Positions 13,255 to 25,700 of a stretch of 64,000 nucleotides of DNA are shown here, in pieces. The translations under genes were made by a program, and so were the position numbers. The notes under the pieces were generated by a model. That model saw only the letters and a list, made by a program, of their open reading frames with translations, did no database searches and was not told the DNA's origin. Source of the DNA: Siphonodentalium dalli (taxonomy: Eukaryota > Mollusca > Scaphopoda > Gadilida > Siphonodentaliidae); the NCBI GenBank assembly GCA_032622095.1, contig CP136065.1, forward strand, positions 116,601,195 through 116,665,194. The letters run 5' to 3'. How positions within the stretch are numbered: the first letter of the stretch is position 1; each line of letters opens with the position of its first letter.

Positions 13255-13554
13255 CGTGTATACTGATATATCTTACAAGTTACTCCACAGAGTGGACAAT
13301 AAAGCTATATATATTTATATATAAATTGAAACATTGGTGGCTGCACTTTCTATAAAAAAGACAATTAGAATTGCGAGCATAACATAATTAAAACGTTGAC
13401 ACAGTTGACTGGACACAGACGTCTTAGAAAAAAAATAACAAAACATTGATGTTATTTTCTTGTGAATACTCTGTAATCGTTGTTGCAAGAAAACACATTT
13501 ACTTTTGGCAGTTAATTGTCTGTAATCTGTATGGAATTAAGTATTCCACAATCT

Positions 13555-13779
13555 TTAACAATTTCCACATGGCAGCAGCGTGTCGGTCTTGTGCATGATC
13601 CCGTTTGATGCATTTATATCAACTTCATCAAGTGTGTATCTGTCATTAACAATGTAGTCTCCTCGACTATTAAGCGTTAATGATATCTGGCGCCCTTGTC
13701 TTGACTCAATTTCATAAAACGTCCCTTGGTTGATGCCACACGTCGGAATCACACGATTGATTACATGTCGTTCCATCCA
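13555..13779 (-). CDS. TGFBI-like: TGFBI-like gene, last exon: end of FAS1 domain 4 and stop
   Basis: The acceptor ttgattttag opens 75 codons including TAA. The peptide begins WMERHVINRVIP and carries the H2 block ASNGIMHKTDTLLP before ending CGNC. There is no C-terminal extension after FAS1-4, unlike vertebrate TGFBI (RGD tail) or periostin (long spliced tail). Confidence 0.9.
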   Translation of the reverse strand, partial: WMERHVINRVIPTCGINQGTFYEIESRQGRQISLTLNSRGDYIVNDRYTLDEVDINASNGIMHKTDTLLPCGNC

Positions 13780-16700
13780 CTAAAATCAAGAGAGAAAATA
13801 TTAACAGTTGGGTCAATTGTATGATTCAAATTTACCAAAGTGGCATCGTAAATAAAAGTCAGGGATGGGGGTTGACGGACGAGCACTGATATTTTTTTTT
13901 TTTTAAGTTATTGTGGATTTCCTAATTTGTTTTATATATATATATAGACATCTCCGTTATATAAGAAACCGATACTGCTTTAGTTAAAATTTTCCGAAAC
14001 GCCACCATTCGGGTCAGGATTGGGGATTGGGGAGCACCAAAGATGATAAAAAAAAATATTCGCCGATCAAATTTCCTACCAACTGAAGTATATAGGCGTT
14101 TCCATCAAATGGTTTGGTTCAAGTTTAAAATTATCCCAAAATGGTATTTCTAAGTTGGGAATGGAGATCGCAAAGGGGAATCAAAATTCAGATTATACAT
14201 TTTATATAAAGTAATAAGGAAAAGGCTATATAAATATAATACATGAATGCAGTTTGAGTGTGTTTTATGAGGGTATGCCACTGGAACACATTTAGTGTGA
14301 ATAACTTCGCGTTTCACACAATGTGCCCAAAACGACAGCAGCGCTATACCCGTGAATACAACTCAACCCACATTCATTCTTTTGTGAATACACTGAATAT
14401 AATTGCATGCGTCGTTCGCAGTGAGGTCCTTTTATTGAGTGAGGTATTGGGAAATGTTATGTATATCATAGACTCACTGCATGTTGGTGGTGGGGTGGAT
14501 GGTTAACATAATGCACCCAAATAGCAGATACATATGGAGCGAATGTGTCGTAAGGTTATACGTTTATACATATGTATAGTGCGAAGTTACAATATGTACA
14601 ATGCAGCATTTATATCAACTGCAGTCCGGGCAACCAATATTTTGCATCTCACATTTTCAAAATAATTGTTTACCATGCATGCAAGCGCTTCCTAAACGAA
14701 TGGTTGTTTGACATAGAAACACATTAAAATATAGACATATTCTGTTCTTACACCAATCATAAATGTCACATAAATAGTATGTTATTGTCAAGTTCGTATG
14801 CTGTTCTATGCAAACAATGCAAACAAAAGCCAGGTTCTGTAAAATTTGTGTCTTTTGTTTACATAACTAAGCATACGAACATGACAATAACATACTATTT
14901 ACGCGATATTTATGATTGGTATACGAAAAATGTCTGTCTATATTTTAATATTCTTTCTGTTTATGGCCGGGGGGGGGGGGGGGGGTCCTCAAATGTTTTC
15001 CGAATATTAGGCGGGGTGGGTGGGTTATTCAGCAGCCCAGCTTACACATTTTTTCCTGCCCCTGTAATTTTTTTCCTAGAGTCATTTTTCTTCAAAATAA
15101 TGGAACAATAGGTTTTAAGAATGATTCTATTGTGTAATAGGTATGCACTTAACTCTTGGTAGGGGGTTTTGAGTTCACCGTCAGCTAATAATGAGGGTTG
15201 ACACTAATGGGTAATAAAAGGTCAGGTTGCTAAATGTTTTCATCAAAGATCTATCAATGCACATTGACATGGAAAGGCTCAGATTTAAATAGTCATATTA
15301 CAAATCATTCATTCAACCTGATATAAACGAAAACATAATACAATAATAGATTCCTCAAATAAATGTAAACTCTTCACTGAACTCTTCAAATAAAAATGAG
15401 ACTATTAAAAAAAACATAATAAAATAAAACAAAGGCATTAAAACAAACCTTGAACGATTTCAACGATATTTGGTATATAATTATATATTATGGGTCTATG
15501 ATCACCTCTAGATGGGAGCTGTCAAATTTGAATGATTTTTGATGAAAAATATGTACGCTGACAGCCATCTTGGATTTTACTCTTTGGATCATTAAATCAT
15601 TTTAACACACCCTGCAGAGCTTATCCCTCACCCGGTCATTACCAAACTTCATATGGATCTTCGATGTGACCTCTCGATGGGTGCCTACCGTTTTTACTGA
15701 ATTTTGTAAAAAACATGGCTGCCAGCGGCCATCTTGGATTTTAATCTTTGTATGACCAAATCCTTTAGCACACCTTACAGGTCACATTTCTCATCCAATC
15801 GTCACCAAACTTCATATGGATCTTCGATGTGACCTCTAGATGGGCGCCTCCATTTTTCCCCCAAAATTTGTTTAAAACAAACATGGCCACCAGCACCCAT
15901 CTTGGATTTCAAATGCCGATCCATCAGCACACCCTACAGCCCACATTTATGGGATATTTGTTTTGAAACTTTACAGTCTTGTTGGTAAATAACAAACAGG
16001 AATGCTTCTATAATCATGATACGGAACATTGATCGGGTAAGATCAGGAAAACTGAGTAAAATAGTCATTTGAAGCAGTTTGGAGGCGGTGGGTCCCTATT
16101 CCAGAATCGGCGGGAAAAAATAAAATTAGGGTGAGGTGGGTACCCAGCTGGCGGAAATTTATTTCCTGACACCCCCTGTTTATGGTGGTTTTAACAGATG
16201 TGACTATTTTAAAAACAATACCAACATCGAAGCCAACCGATATTTGTAATGCTTCAATGAGTACCAATAAATGAAATGAACATACGTTTCTGAGTTTGCT
16301 GTAATTTTGCTTCAGTGCTGCAATCTCGGAGTCTCGTAACCGGTTGAATGCTTTGTTCGTTGGTGCTATTATTGTGTATTCGCCATCATGGATGAGAAGA
16401 TTGACCAGCCCTGCATGATCGATCATTTCCCGGAACACACTGCATGTAAGAAATATATGAAAGTTCTGCCTTTTAGAGAAACATTCAAGAATATCAGCAA
16501 ATATCACTTCAAGATCCATAATTTCATTGAATTTCAAATAACGAAAAAAGAAAAGAAAACAACTGGACATTTCTTTATTTTGAATCTAATCATATTAACA
16601 GACAGCTTGGACTGTGCCCAATAAACATGTAGTGCATTTGTCTATAGCTAAATTACTCGGATGTGATCTTAGTGCTTATAACTGTTATTACACCGTATGT

Positions 16701-19700
16701 GCCATATCCATGACTTGTGTATGAATTATGACTCCCTATACGTGAGATATACATATACATATGGCGAACTGAAACATTCAGATAAAGGTTTAACAAGTTA
16801 TATATTTATTGTGACCCAATAAATACAGAATAGTGTACATATCTATACATGACAATGCATGCATGAATAGTGTGGGTGCACATAGAATCGGAACATGCAA
16901 CGTTTTGTTTTACCAATTATAGCATAAATAAATGGTATATACTAGTTTTATAATAGTATTTTGAATCTAGTTTGCCTGAAAATTTGACTGCCACAATTAT
17001 ACAAAGTGCACCAAAAGTGAACCCAATGTTTCCAAATTTTCCTGAGGGATTATTCCTTGGACATCCGTATCGTACTCGTGCCTTTTGTCCTTCAGTGTAT
17101 ATCACAGTAATCTTTAGATTGTGGCCATGTGTCTGGATCACATTAGAATGTGCTGATACTACATACGTTTCTGTTTAGTGCATGTATACCCGAATAGATA
17201 CTCATATTGACTTGCCGATGTGGTATCCCACGATATCCCATACAGCCCCGTGGGAAGAAAACTATGTTATCTCCCCCACCATTCTCCAAAATAATTAGAC
17301 CCCCACTTTCTCGAAGCATTTGACGCCCCTGCATGCATGGACACAACAAACTTATCAGACCCACTCTCCCAATGCGTTCCGCTCAATGCTAATGAATGGA
17401 TGCTGGTTACGATCAGGCAGTGAAGAATAAGAAGCAATGATGTAAACATGCATGTATATTGGCTTTCTCTGGAGAATTATGTCCCGGTACTCAAACGTGA
17501 GATGATACTAAAAGGCAGTATAATCCACACACACACTTAAAGTGTTATACGTTTTCTCATAAATTGTATATTCAAATAGCATCACAAAACATGATTATTA
17601 CAGTCATGGAATATAAGTAGTGGCTCAACTTGTCAATTGTCATTCTGTTTATCGCGATTAATCCGTTCCACCAATAATGAAGTATTTATTTCTTTACAAC
17701 TGCGTATACATTAGACGTTATAATATGATACATGAACATCATAAACACATTAGTTCGATAAAAGATGATAATTGGGTTTTACATATTGAGATGTATCAAT
17801 CAATCTAGTGGGTTGGACTAAGATCTCGAGGACACCTGGCTATGATATCTCCATGAAGATACAGATGTTTCAAAGAAATTTCCAGGTGCTCCTCTGTTCA
17901 TGGTGCTATATATTTGCTAAATATTCTTAGTTTAAACGAAATGTTGCTGCGCCGATATATCAGCTACATGTGCCAGGCACATAGCGAGATTTTGAGTTGT
18001 TTATGTCAGTCGATGAGTCTGTACTAAAACCATTGTCAGATGTCAGTATTTGTAGGATCCTGAAAAGTCTTGTGCTACTAACTGCATTTTCTTGTATATC
18101 AGAAGAAACTATATTTGACTGCACACTGTGACCACTATTTTTGAACAGGCCTTCCATATATCTTGACAAATTGTAACTTTTTGTGGAAACTGTATTGAAT
18201 GGAACAGACTAAATTTTTTTATTATATATATGCAATCCTCTGACGGTTCGAGGTCACTCAGTTTGCACGAATATATGTATCTCTTCAATAGAATGATAAA
18301 TATACGTTTAATGCTTCTTCTAGTTATCTCTTTTGCTAGCTCATTGTGTGAATGCCTTGATTGCCATTCCCATATAAATATGACTGTTAAGAAGATACAA
18401 TTGTTCAAGTGACTTATGTGGGTCACCATATGTCGGGATTGTGAAATGTGAACGCCCAACTACTTAAAAAATGATATGGAGATGGCCTGGTGACTGTATA
18501 TAACTTATATGTGGATATCGGCGAATAGCAATCTTATCAATTATAGTGCATATCCGCTCGCCATCCGGGACGCAAACGACACCAAATGTGATTTAATTCA
18601 TGGTATATCATTAGAGAAAAACGTGTATGAATTTGGTGGAATTTGGTTTATTAAATCAATTGTTGATGCAACGCTGACTCGAACAACACCATATTGCGAA
18701 GGTGATTATGTATTCGTTTGGTGGAAATCAGCGACAAAACTATTTCACCATATTATTTTAATTTACCCTCCCACCAACAGCGTCATTTTAGAAAATTTTA
18801 ACCCGCACCATTATCTTCCTTGTAAAAAGTTACCCCTCTTAGAACGCCTTGGTGCCATCTCGATTGTACCGCGTGAAGTTATACATAGAACGCACACAGA
18901 CAGACAAAAAGACAGACAGACAGCACGATTTTATTTCTTGTATCATTTGAGAAGAACGTGTCTGAATGTGATGGTAATTGGTACTAAAAATATTTTGTAT
19001 CAATTTTGGTGACCCTCCCGTCCCTATTTCGGACTCAAGCTGCACACACGAAGACTCATTAGAGATTAGAGATGCATATATATGAAATTGGTTAAAATTG
19101 GCGAGTATACAAATTCGTATCAAATTTAAGGTCCCCATATCTCTCACCCATAGGGCACCAATTTGGTGTTTCTAAACCACACGATAAGATTCCTCGTATC
19201 ACGGAGAAGAATATGTATCAATCTGGTGGAAATGGGCACTAAAAATATAGATATAATTTTTTGTGTCCCTCTCATCTCTATACACCACTGACTCGAGTGG
19301 CCCCACTTGCGACATCCTTAAACCACACGATTACACTCCTGATAGCATGGAGATGATTGTTTATAAGTTTGGTGATAATCGGCGACTAAACAATTTTTTT
19401 TATCAAATTTGGTGCCAATCCCTCCCCTCTCCATCTCTCACCCAAACAGCACCACTATGGCGTCTTTAAATCACGATTAGATTTCTCGTATCATGGATAA
19501 GAACGTGTATCAATTTGGTGGAAATTGGCGCTAAATAAATTGTGTATCAATTTTGGTGCCCCTGTCCCTTTCAATGCAACCCTGGCTCGAATGAGGCCGC
19601 ATTTGACAGATAAAAGCCACACCATTAGACTCCTCATACCACTGGGATGATTTGGTATAAGTGTGGTGGCAATCGGCGACTTATTATCAAATTTAGTGCC

Positions 19701-22700
19701 CACCCCCTCCCAATCTCTCATTCAAAAACAACAATTTGGCGTTGTTAAATCGCACAATTAGATGCCTTGTATCATGAAGAAGAATATATATCAATTTGGT
19801 GGAAATCGGCGCTAAAATAAGTTTTATCAATTTTGGTGCCCCTCTCCCCTTCCGTTCATCCCTGTCTCAAACGACGCCACTTTTGACATATTTAAACCAC
19901 ACCGTTGGATTCTTCATATCATGGGGATGATTATATGTAAGTTTCGTGGCAATCGGCGACAGAAAATAAATCTGCCCCCCCCCTTCCGCGCACAACTGAC
20001 GCGAACGGCGCGACTTTTGCCATATTTAAACCACGCCATTAGATTCCTCATATTATGGGGATGATTATATATAAGTTTGGTGGCAATCAGCGACAATTTT
20101 TTTTTCTGCCCCTCTCCCTTTTCTGCCCCTGACAACAACGGCGTCAGTTTAGAAAATTCTAACCCCGACCATTATTTTTCTCGTAAAAAGCTACTCCTAG
20201 TAGACCCCTTTGGCATCATCTAAATGGTCACCTGTGAATTTCTATAGAACACAGACAGACAGACAGACAGACAGACATTCGCAAATATAGATATAGATAG
20301 ATTGTTGTAGAAACGGCATTCGTAGTGAGAGCTTTCCGATGAATGGCAACAAGCCATATTTCCGACCTGAAAAATTACCCATAATACTGCTGTGGTTAAA
20401 GGTACTCAATCCGAACAGAGGGTCCCCATCTCAACAGATTCCAACAACAACAATCCGATCAGAGGGTCCTATATTACTATTTCTTTGGCTTTGGGGGTAA
20501 AAAATATTTGATTCGAGTCGAGGAACCCATCAAACAAAGCTCAGAGTTATTAGATATTTATTTTTGAAATTTGTTATTTACTCGAGATGAGTACTCATAA
20601 TTGCCTTCAACTGCCGTAATCTGCTCGGGATGTGTACACTAAAATCTATTCAAACAGACAAGGATGGATAACTCTAAAATCAAGTGGTAATAATAACGCA
20701 ATTTTGACTGAGTTCTGGGCCAGAAAGTATTCCCGATAATGAAAAATAATAGATTTCTAAAATCGATATCTAACAAATCTGAGCTTTGATGGGTGACTTC
20801 CTCGACTCGAATCAAATATTTTTGACCCCCGAAGCCATTGAAATAGTAATAGAGGGGAGTTTTATCGGATTGAGTACCTTTAAGGAGTCAATTAGTTAGG
20901 GAATTACTGTACTTATATCTTCTAAGCCAAAATCTTGAATATACAGAATCCAATTGATGTCTTTAGTAATGTATCGATAACATATGCTAAACAGCTACCT
21001 GAGTTCCGCATCATTCTCTATGACCTCCATTAGTGTGTCCTCCGATGGTATCATCACTTTGTCGATTTTATGGATAATTCCGTTGGCACATCCGCGGCTT
21101 TTTCCTAAGATCTTGGCGTTATCAATTGAGACACCCTTTCGGAAAGAAAACATGCATGGTGGGTTAGGCATATGGATGCTCTCTTAACATGATATTCATT
21201 ACTACACGATACACTGCAATGTAACAACCAACAATACAACATGCCCGTAATTCACTAATCAGGCCCCTCCTCTCAAGTTGGTTTTAAGGGTCAGATGCAC
21301 GTTTGCCCAAAATATGGCTGAAATCATTGAAAACATCACTGTTGTTTGAGCCAAAAACAACAATGGAAAAATGAAAAATGCATAGCAACCAGATTTCATA
21401 TTGCTCAGCTTTATACATAGAATGTGTTGGTGAATTGTTATAGTATGCTGGACATGTGGTTTCCTTTAAAAAGCACTTTGGTTTGACAAATGTGGGAATT
21501 ATTTGGGAAAAATAGCATGTCTTTAGGTACCGAGAACCTTTAAATAACTAACAATATTGGACCAGAGAATGGACCATGGTGTGCTATGGTATCTGGTTTA
21601 CACGAGAGGAGCCATATTTTGTTCATAAAATGAGCTGCTTCGCCATCAGAGACGGATTCCAAGATGACGACAATCTGCTCTAGCAATGGCCGGATTGGCC
21701 GCCATTGGAAAACGTAAGTCAAAATTTATTCTGTTCGTTTGCGGACTAAAAAGGCAAATATCACAATATTCGTACCCGATCAGCACCCGATCTCCATGGG
21801 GTTATCTGTAAAACTATCAGGAGAAGTCATATTGACATTACTGACTTCCAATTTAGCTACTTTTATTGAAAAAAAGAAGAAAACATTTGATGGAAATTTA
21901 AAAGTCAAAAATTAAATTTCGCCCAGCTATCGAAAATAAACTTGATATCATTGCGACAATATTAAAAAGATATAATTCATCTCTTAAAAGTATCAAAATT
22001 GAACATAGTTAGTAATTTTTATGTTTAGTTACATCAGTTTTCCCACATAATACGCAAATATACGTTTTCTGTGTATAATACGGGGAACTATATATTGCAG
22101 CATACTAATGTGAGTTATGAAACCATTTCCGGTAATTTGAGAATTTTAAAACCGAAAGTTGATTTTCTCTTCAAATTTGTGAAATTACGCATTGCATAAT
22201 GTCCGATCGCTCTCAATGACGACCCATATTTAAGGAAGAGTAATTGGGAACGTGTCGGTACTGGTGGCACCAACGATCGCATGAATGATTTTATACTTTG
22301 GCGTAAGTTTGATAAATTTTCGACGACTTGAAATATTGTTTACAAAATGGCTGACCGACATCAATTTCAAACGCTCTTATATTTTTAACAAAAAAACGTA
22401 CAACACACAAAGTTTGAAACGCTAGTCATATATATGTTATTTTTATCATAATAATCATGGTTGACATGTATTTTTTCTTGGGCTATTTCTCATAAAAAAA
22501 TGAATCATGTTGCCAAGTTCTGGTCACATGCTATTTTGTACAGCTGACCAGTGGACACACCACAATTTTTTATATATTTTTTTAAAATTTGGAAGCCCAA
22601 CGTCGAGAAATTTTGTCCTATTTTGGTTGTAATCAATTATAAGAGTTGATTTTATAATACTATCAAGTGCCTTATAATCGTGTCGTTACTTTAGTAATCG

Positions 22701-25700
22701 ATGGGGTTCAGGCTGAAGTGAAAGTTAAATAATAATTATAATATTAATAGTGTCAGTTCACATGGCAATTTCACTCTGTCTCAATGCCAAATAATACAAG
22801 TGATCATTGAGAATTTTCTCCAAATTAATAATCATGTTGACACTATACCAGGCACCCGAATGACCTGATAGTAATTCAACTATACAAGTTGAATATGTAC
22901 ATGTATATGTATTACGGTTTCATGGATCTTCAAATAAAAACAAGGGAAATAATCCAATAACAAATACCATATATATGACTTACTAGATCATGCCATGAAT
23001 CGCTACGTATGGGCATAGCCAAATTAGAGATTCATGGCATGATCTATTAGTAACATCACACAAATGATTCTTGCTGCATGAATCAAATTTTATCCCAAGC
23101 CGGTTCATTTATTATAATAATATTATTACACTTCAATGTCAAATTGTGGCTGCATTTTCAAGGATCTCATAACTTGTGCATATATGGGAAGAAAAATATT
23201 TAACTATTTATATTTAGTCAAATGTAGGATGTGCCAAACCTGGTTATCATGTTACAGGTACGGGTACCCAGCTTGTGTACATGATCAGCATGTTAGGAAC
23301 ATGTAATGAAAGAGCTACAACTTCATTGTTTGGTATATATAATGCTGGAGTATTGTGTACCCCCTCCCCTACAAAACAAATTTGGTCCATTTGACAGTGG
23401 GAAATAAATGTATTAAGTCTCACGAAATATTAATAATAATAATTTATGTAGAAATTGTTCTGATAAATTTTGCAGCCAGTAATTAGTGGGGGATTTGAAA
23501 CTTTGAGATAACAAATTAGAAAATTATAACCCAATGTAGAGGGGTGCAAATTATATTTTGCAAACTTATGACTGGGAGGGCGTTAAAGGCACGTGAGGCC
23601 TTAATTGTCGAAAATATTCATATTTGTTCCAAACACCGTAAACAGAAAAACACAGTTTCGTTCATATATACCATGACCATCCCGTAAACAGTTTCGTTCA
23701 TATATACCATGACCATCCCGTAAACAGCATGTTATCATAAATACCTACTATATTTTACCTAAGCAAGAGCCTGATTGGGTTACAGAGGACAGCACACTGC
23801 TACTGGCTAATCACACACAAATGGCATAAACGCTCTTTATTAGTTCCATATCAGGAATTCACCAACAAAGAACGCTCTTTATGTTTACCATCATAATATA
23901 AACAAACACCAGAAAAGTTACTTTTTATGCTTTTGTTTACATAACAATGCAATGGTTAAACATATGAGAATAACATACTGTTTATGCGATATTTCTGATT
24001 TATATACGGACACAGTCTGTCTACATTTTGATGTTCTTTCTGTTTGTGGCGGTTTTTGACGGGTGGAAATATTTTCACAGGATACCCACCGCCAAGGCCA
24101 ACCGTACCTTTAACACTCATTGTTATCTTTATATTTTTCATAAAATATTATTTTTGGGTTTGTTAACCTGCAAAATGTTTTGTCTGTATTACAGTTGCCT
24201 GAACACTAACACATTGGATTGCCATGGGGCTGTCCTGTATCCGATAGGAGAAGAGCAATGAGAGGTTTGGGGTTGTCCTGTACCTGGTAGAAGAAGGGTA
24301 ATGAGAGGTTATTTCCTAATTACCTGTAACTGTCAACATTTACAGGTAAGTTGAGATAGATAATTTCAATTCATTAAAGGCGGCTACCACAATTAGCTGG
24401 AAACAAATGTTTTGAACATCCCATCATGTGTTAATAGCATTAAATAACAGTTGGGATTGTGTGCCCCCTCTGTACCTGTAGTATATCGCACCAGAGTTAA
24501 TTAACCACATGAGTTGTCATGTGAACTGGGTCTTTGTTAAGTTCAATCTAAAATACATGTGTATTATAAAAATATTTTATGTTTTATTTTATCCTGTGGC
24601 TGCCATCCAATAGCAAAGACACATTCAGGATCTCTGACATGTTATATGAATTTTATAATAATGAAATTGAGTTGAGCTTAGTTATATGTTAGTTTTAATC
24701 CAAATATTTCAATTAGTACCAGTATAGGGCAATTCAGATCAACATTAAACTATCAAGTAATTAAATGAAACCTCCAACAGTTGCTGGAACCCATTTGAGG
24801 TGTTCGTTAAATCTAATTTGTAGTCTCTCCCCATAAAACATTTTACAAGGCATTGAGATTGACCACTCAACGCTTCATCTACATGTACAATTGTACATAC
24901 GTTTTAAATGAAAATAGTTTGTGTTATTTCATTTGTGTAATATGGGGTGTCTAATGCGAATTTACCCCGAGAGAACTTTTTTTATTTTGTAAACGTGGCG
25001 TCGTGGCAACACCCCAGAAAGCTAATGCTGTTATACATTGCTGGTGCGAAATTGAAAGTTAAGAAATAAAAATAAAAATTTGTCTGTCTCTTATAGGTGA
25101 TTGAAATAACTTGGAATAAAAAAAAAGGAATCCTTGCCATTTGTAATTATTGACAATGCCGACTAGCTGTGAGGTTGCCTTGCTGATAACAATGAGCAGA
25201 TGCGCAGGTATGTAATTTAATTTAGCGTCAATAATGCACAACAGTTATGTGCGATTTTTGGTATAACCCATTACCCATGGTCCATAATATGACAAATACA
25301 TTACCTTACAGAAAGTGACACCTTTGAGGTCAATATAAACTGTATTTCAACAGACTTATTACCAATATTCAATGGTATGGTGAGATTGCTTACTTTGATA
25401 TAGTGGGAATACTTTGAATCATTGGGATACCTCAGTCCTGGTATAAAACCACAGAATGTCAGAAGCAAAATGTATGATTTATTCATGTGCATTTATTTGG
25501 TCAGTTCAGTTAAGCATGATATCAATGACAATCTATCATATATTGAGAGATATTATGCATTGAAAAGATGAATGAGAGTACTATCTTTTGAGAGTTCAGA
25601 ATTTTTTTTTTTTAAATTGAAAATTAAACTAATAATTAATTATTAAATTATTTATTAATTAATAATTATACATTGATATTTATATCATTGTATTATTATA

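Larger units (their letters stand above)
13780..16285 (-). other. Intron 11 of the TGFBI-like gene
   Basis: The 2.5-kb intron holds a 17-G run (14969-14985), a 51-bp-arm inverted repeat (14752-14920), the ~165-bp array at 15480-15960, and a dispersed repeat at 16070-16180 shared with 58990-59110. No further exon was seen. Confidence 0.7.
16440..20998 (-). other. Intron 10 of the TGFBI-like gene
   Basis: The 4.6-kb intron is filled in its second half by the ~145-bp array and a MITE (18.48-20.88 kb). A segment at 18000-18080 (GGATCCTGAAAAGT) is shared with 10090-10120. From 16.5 to 18.0 kb nothing is recognised. Confidence 0.7.

Noticed and set aside
16043-16570. 175-codon minus-strand open frame taken as one exon
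   Set aside because: Only 16286-16439 is FAS1-like; the rest reads into introns past clear splice sites.
18509-19012. 167-codon open frame on the plus strand
   Set aside because: It lies inside the ~145-bp degenerate tandem array and its peptide repeats with the DNA units.
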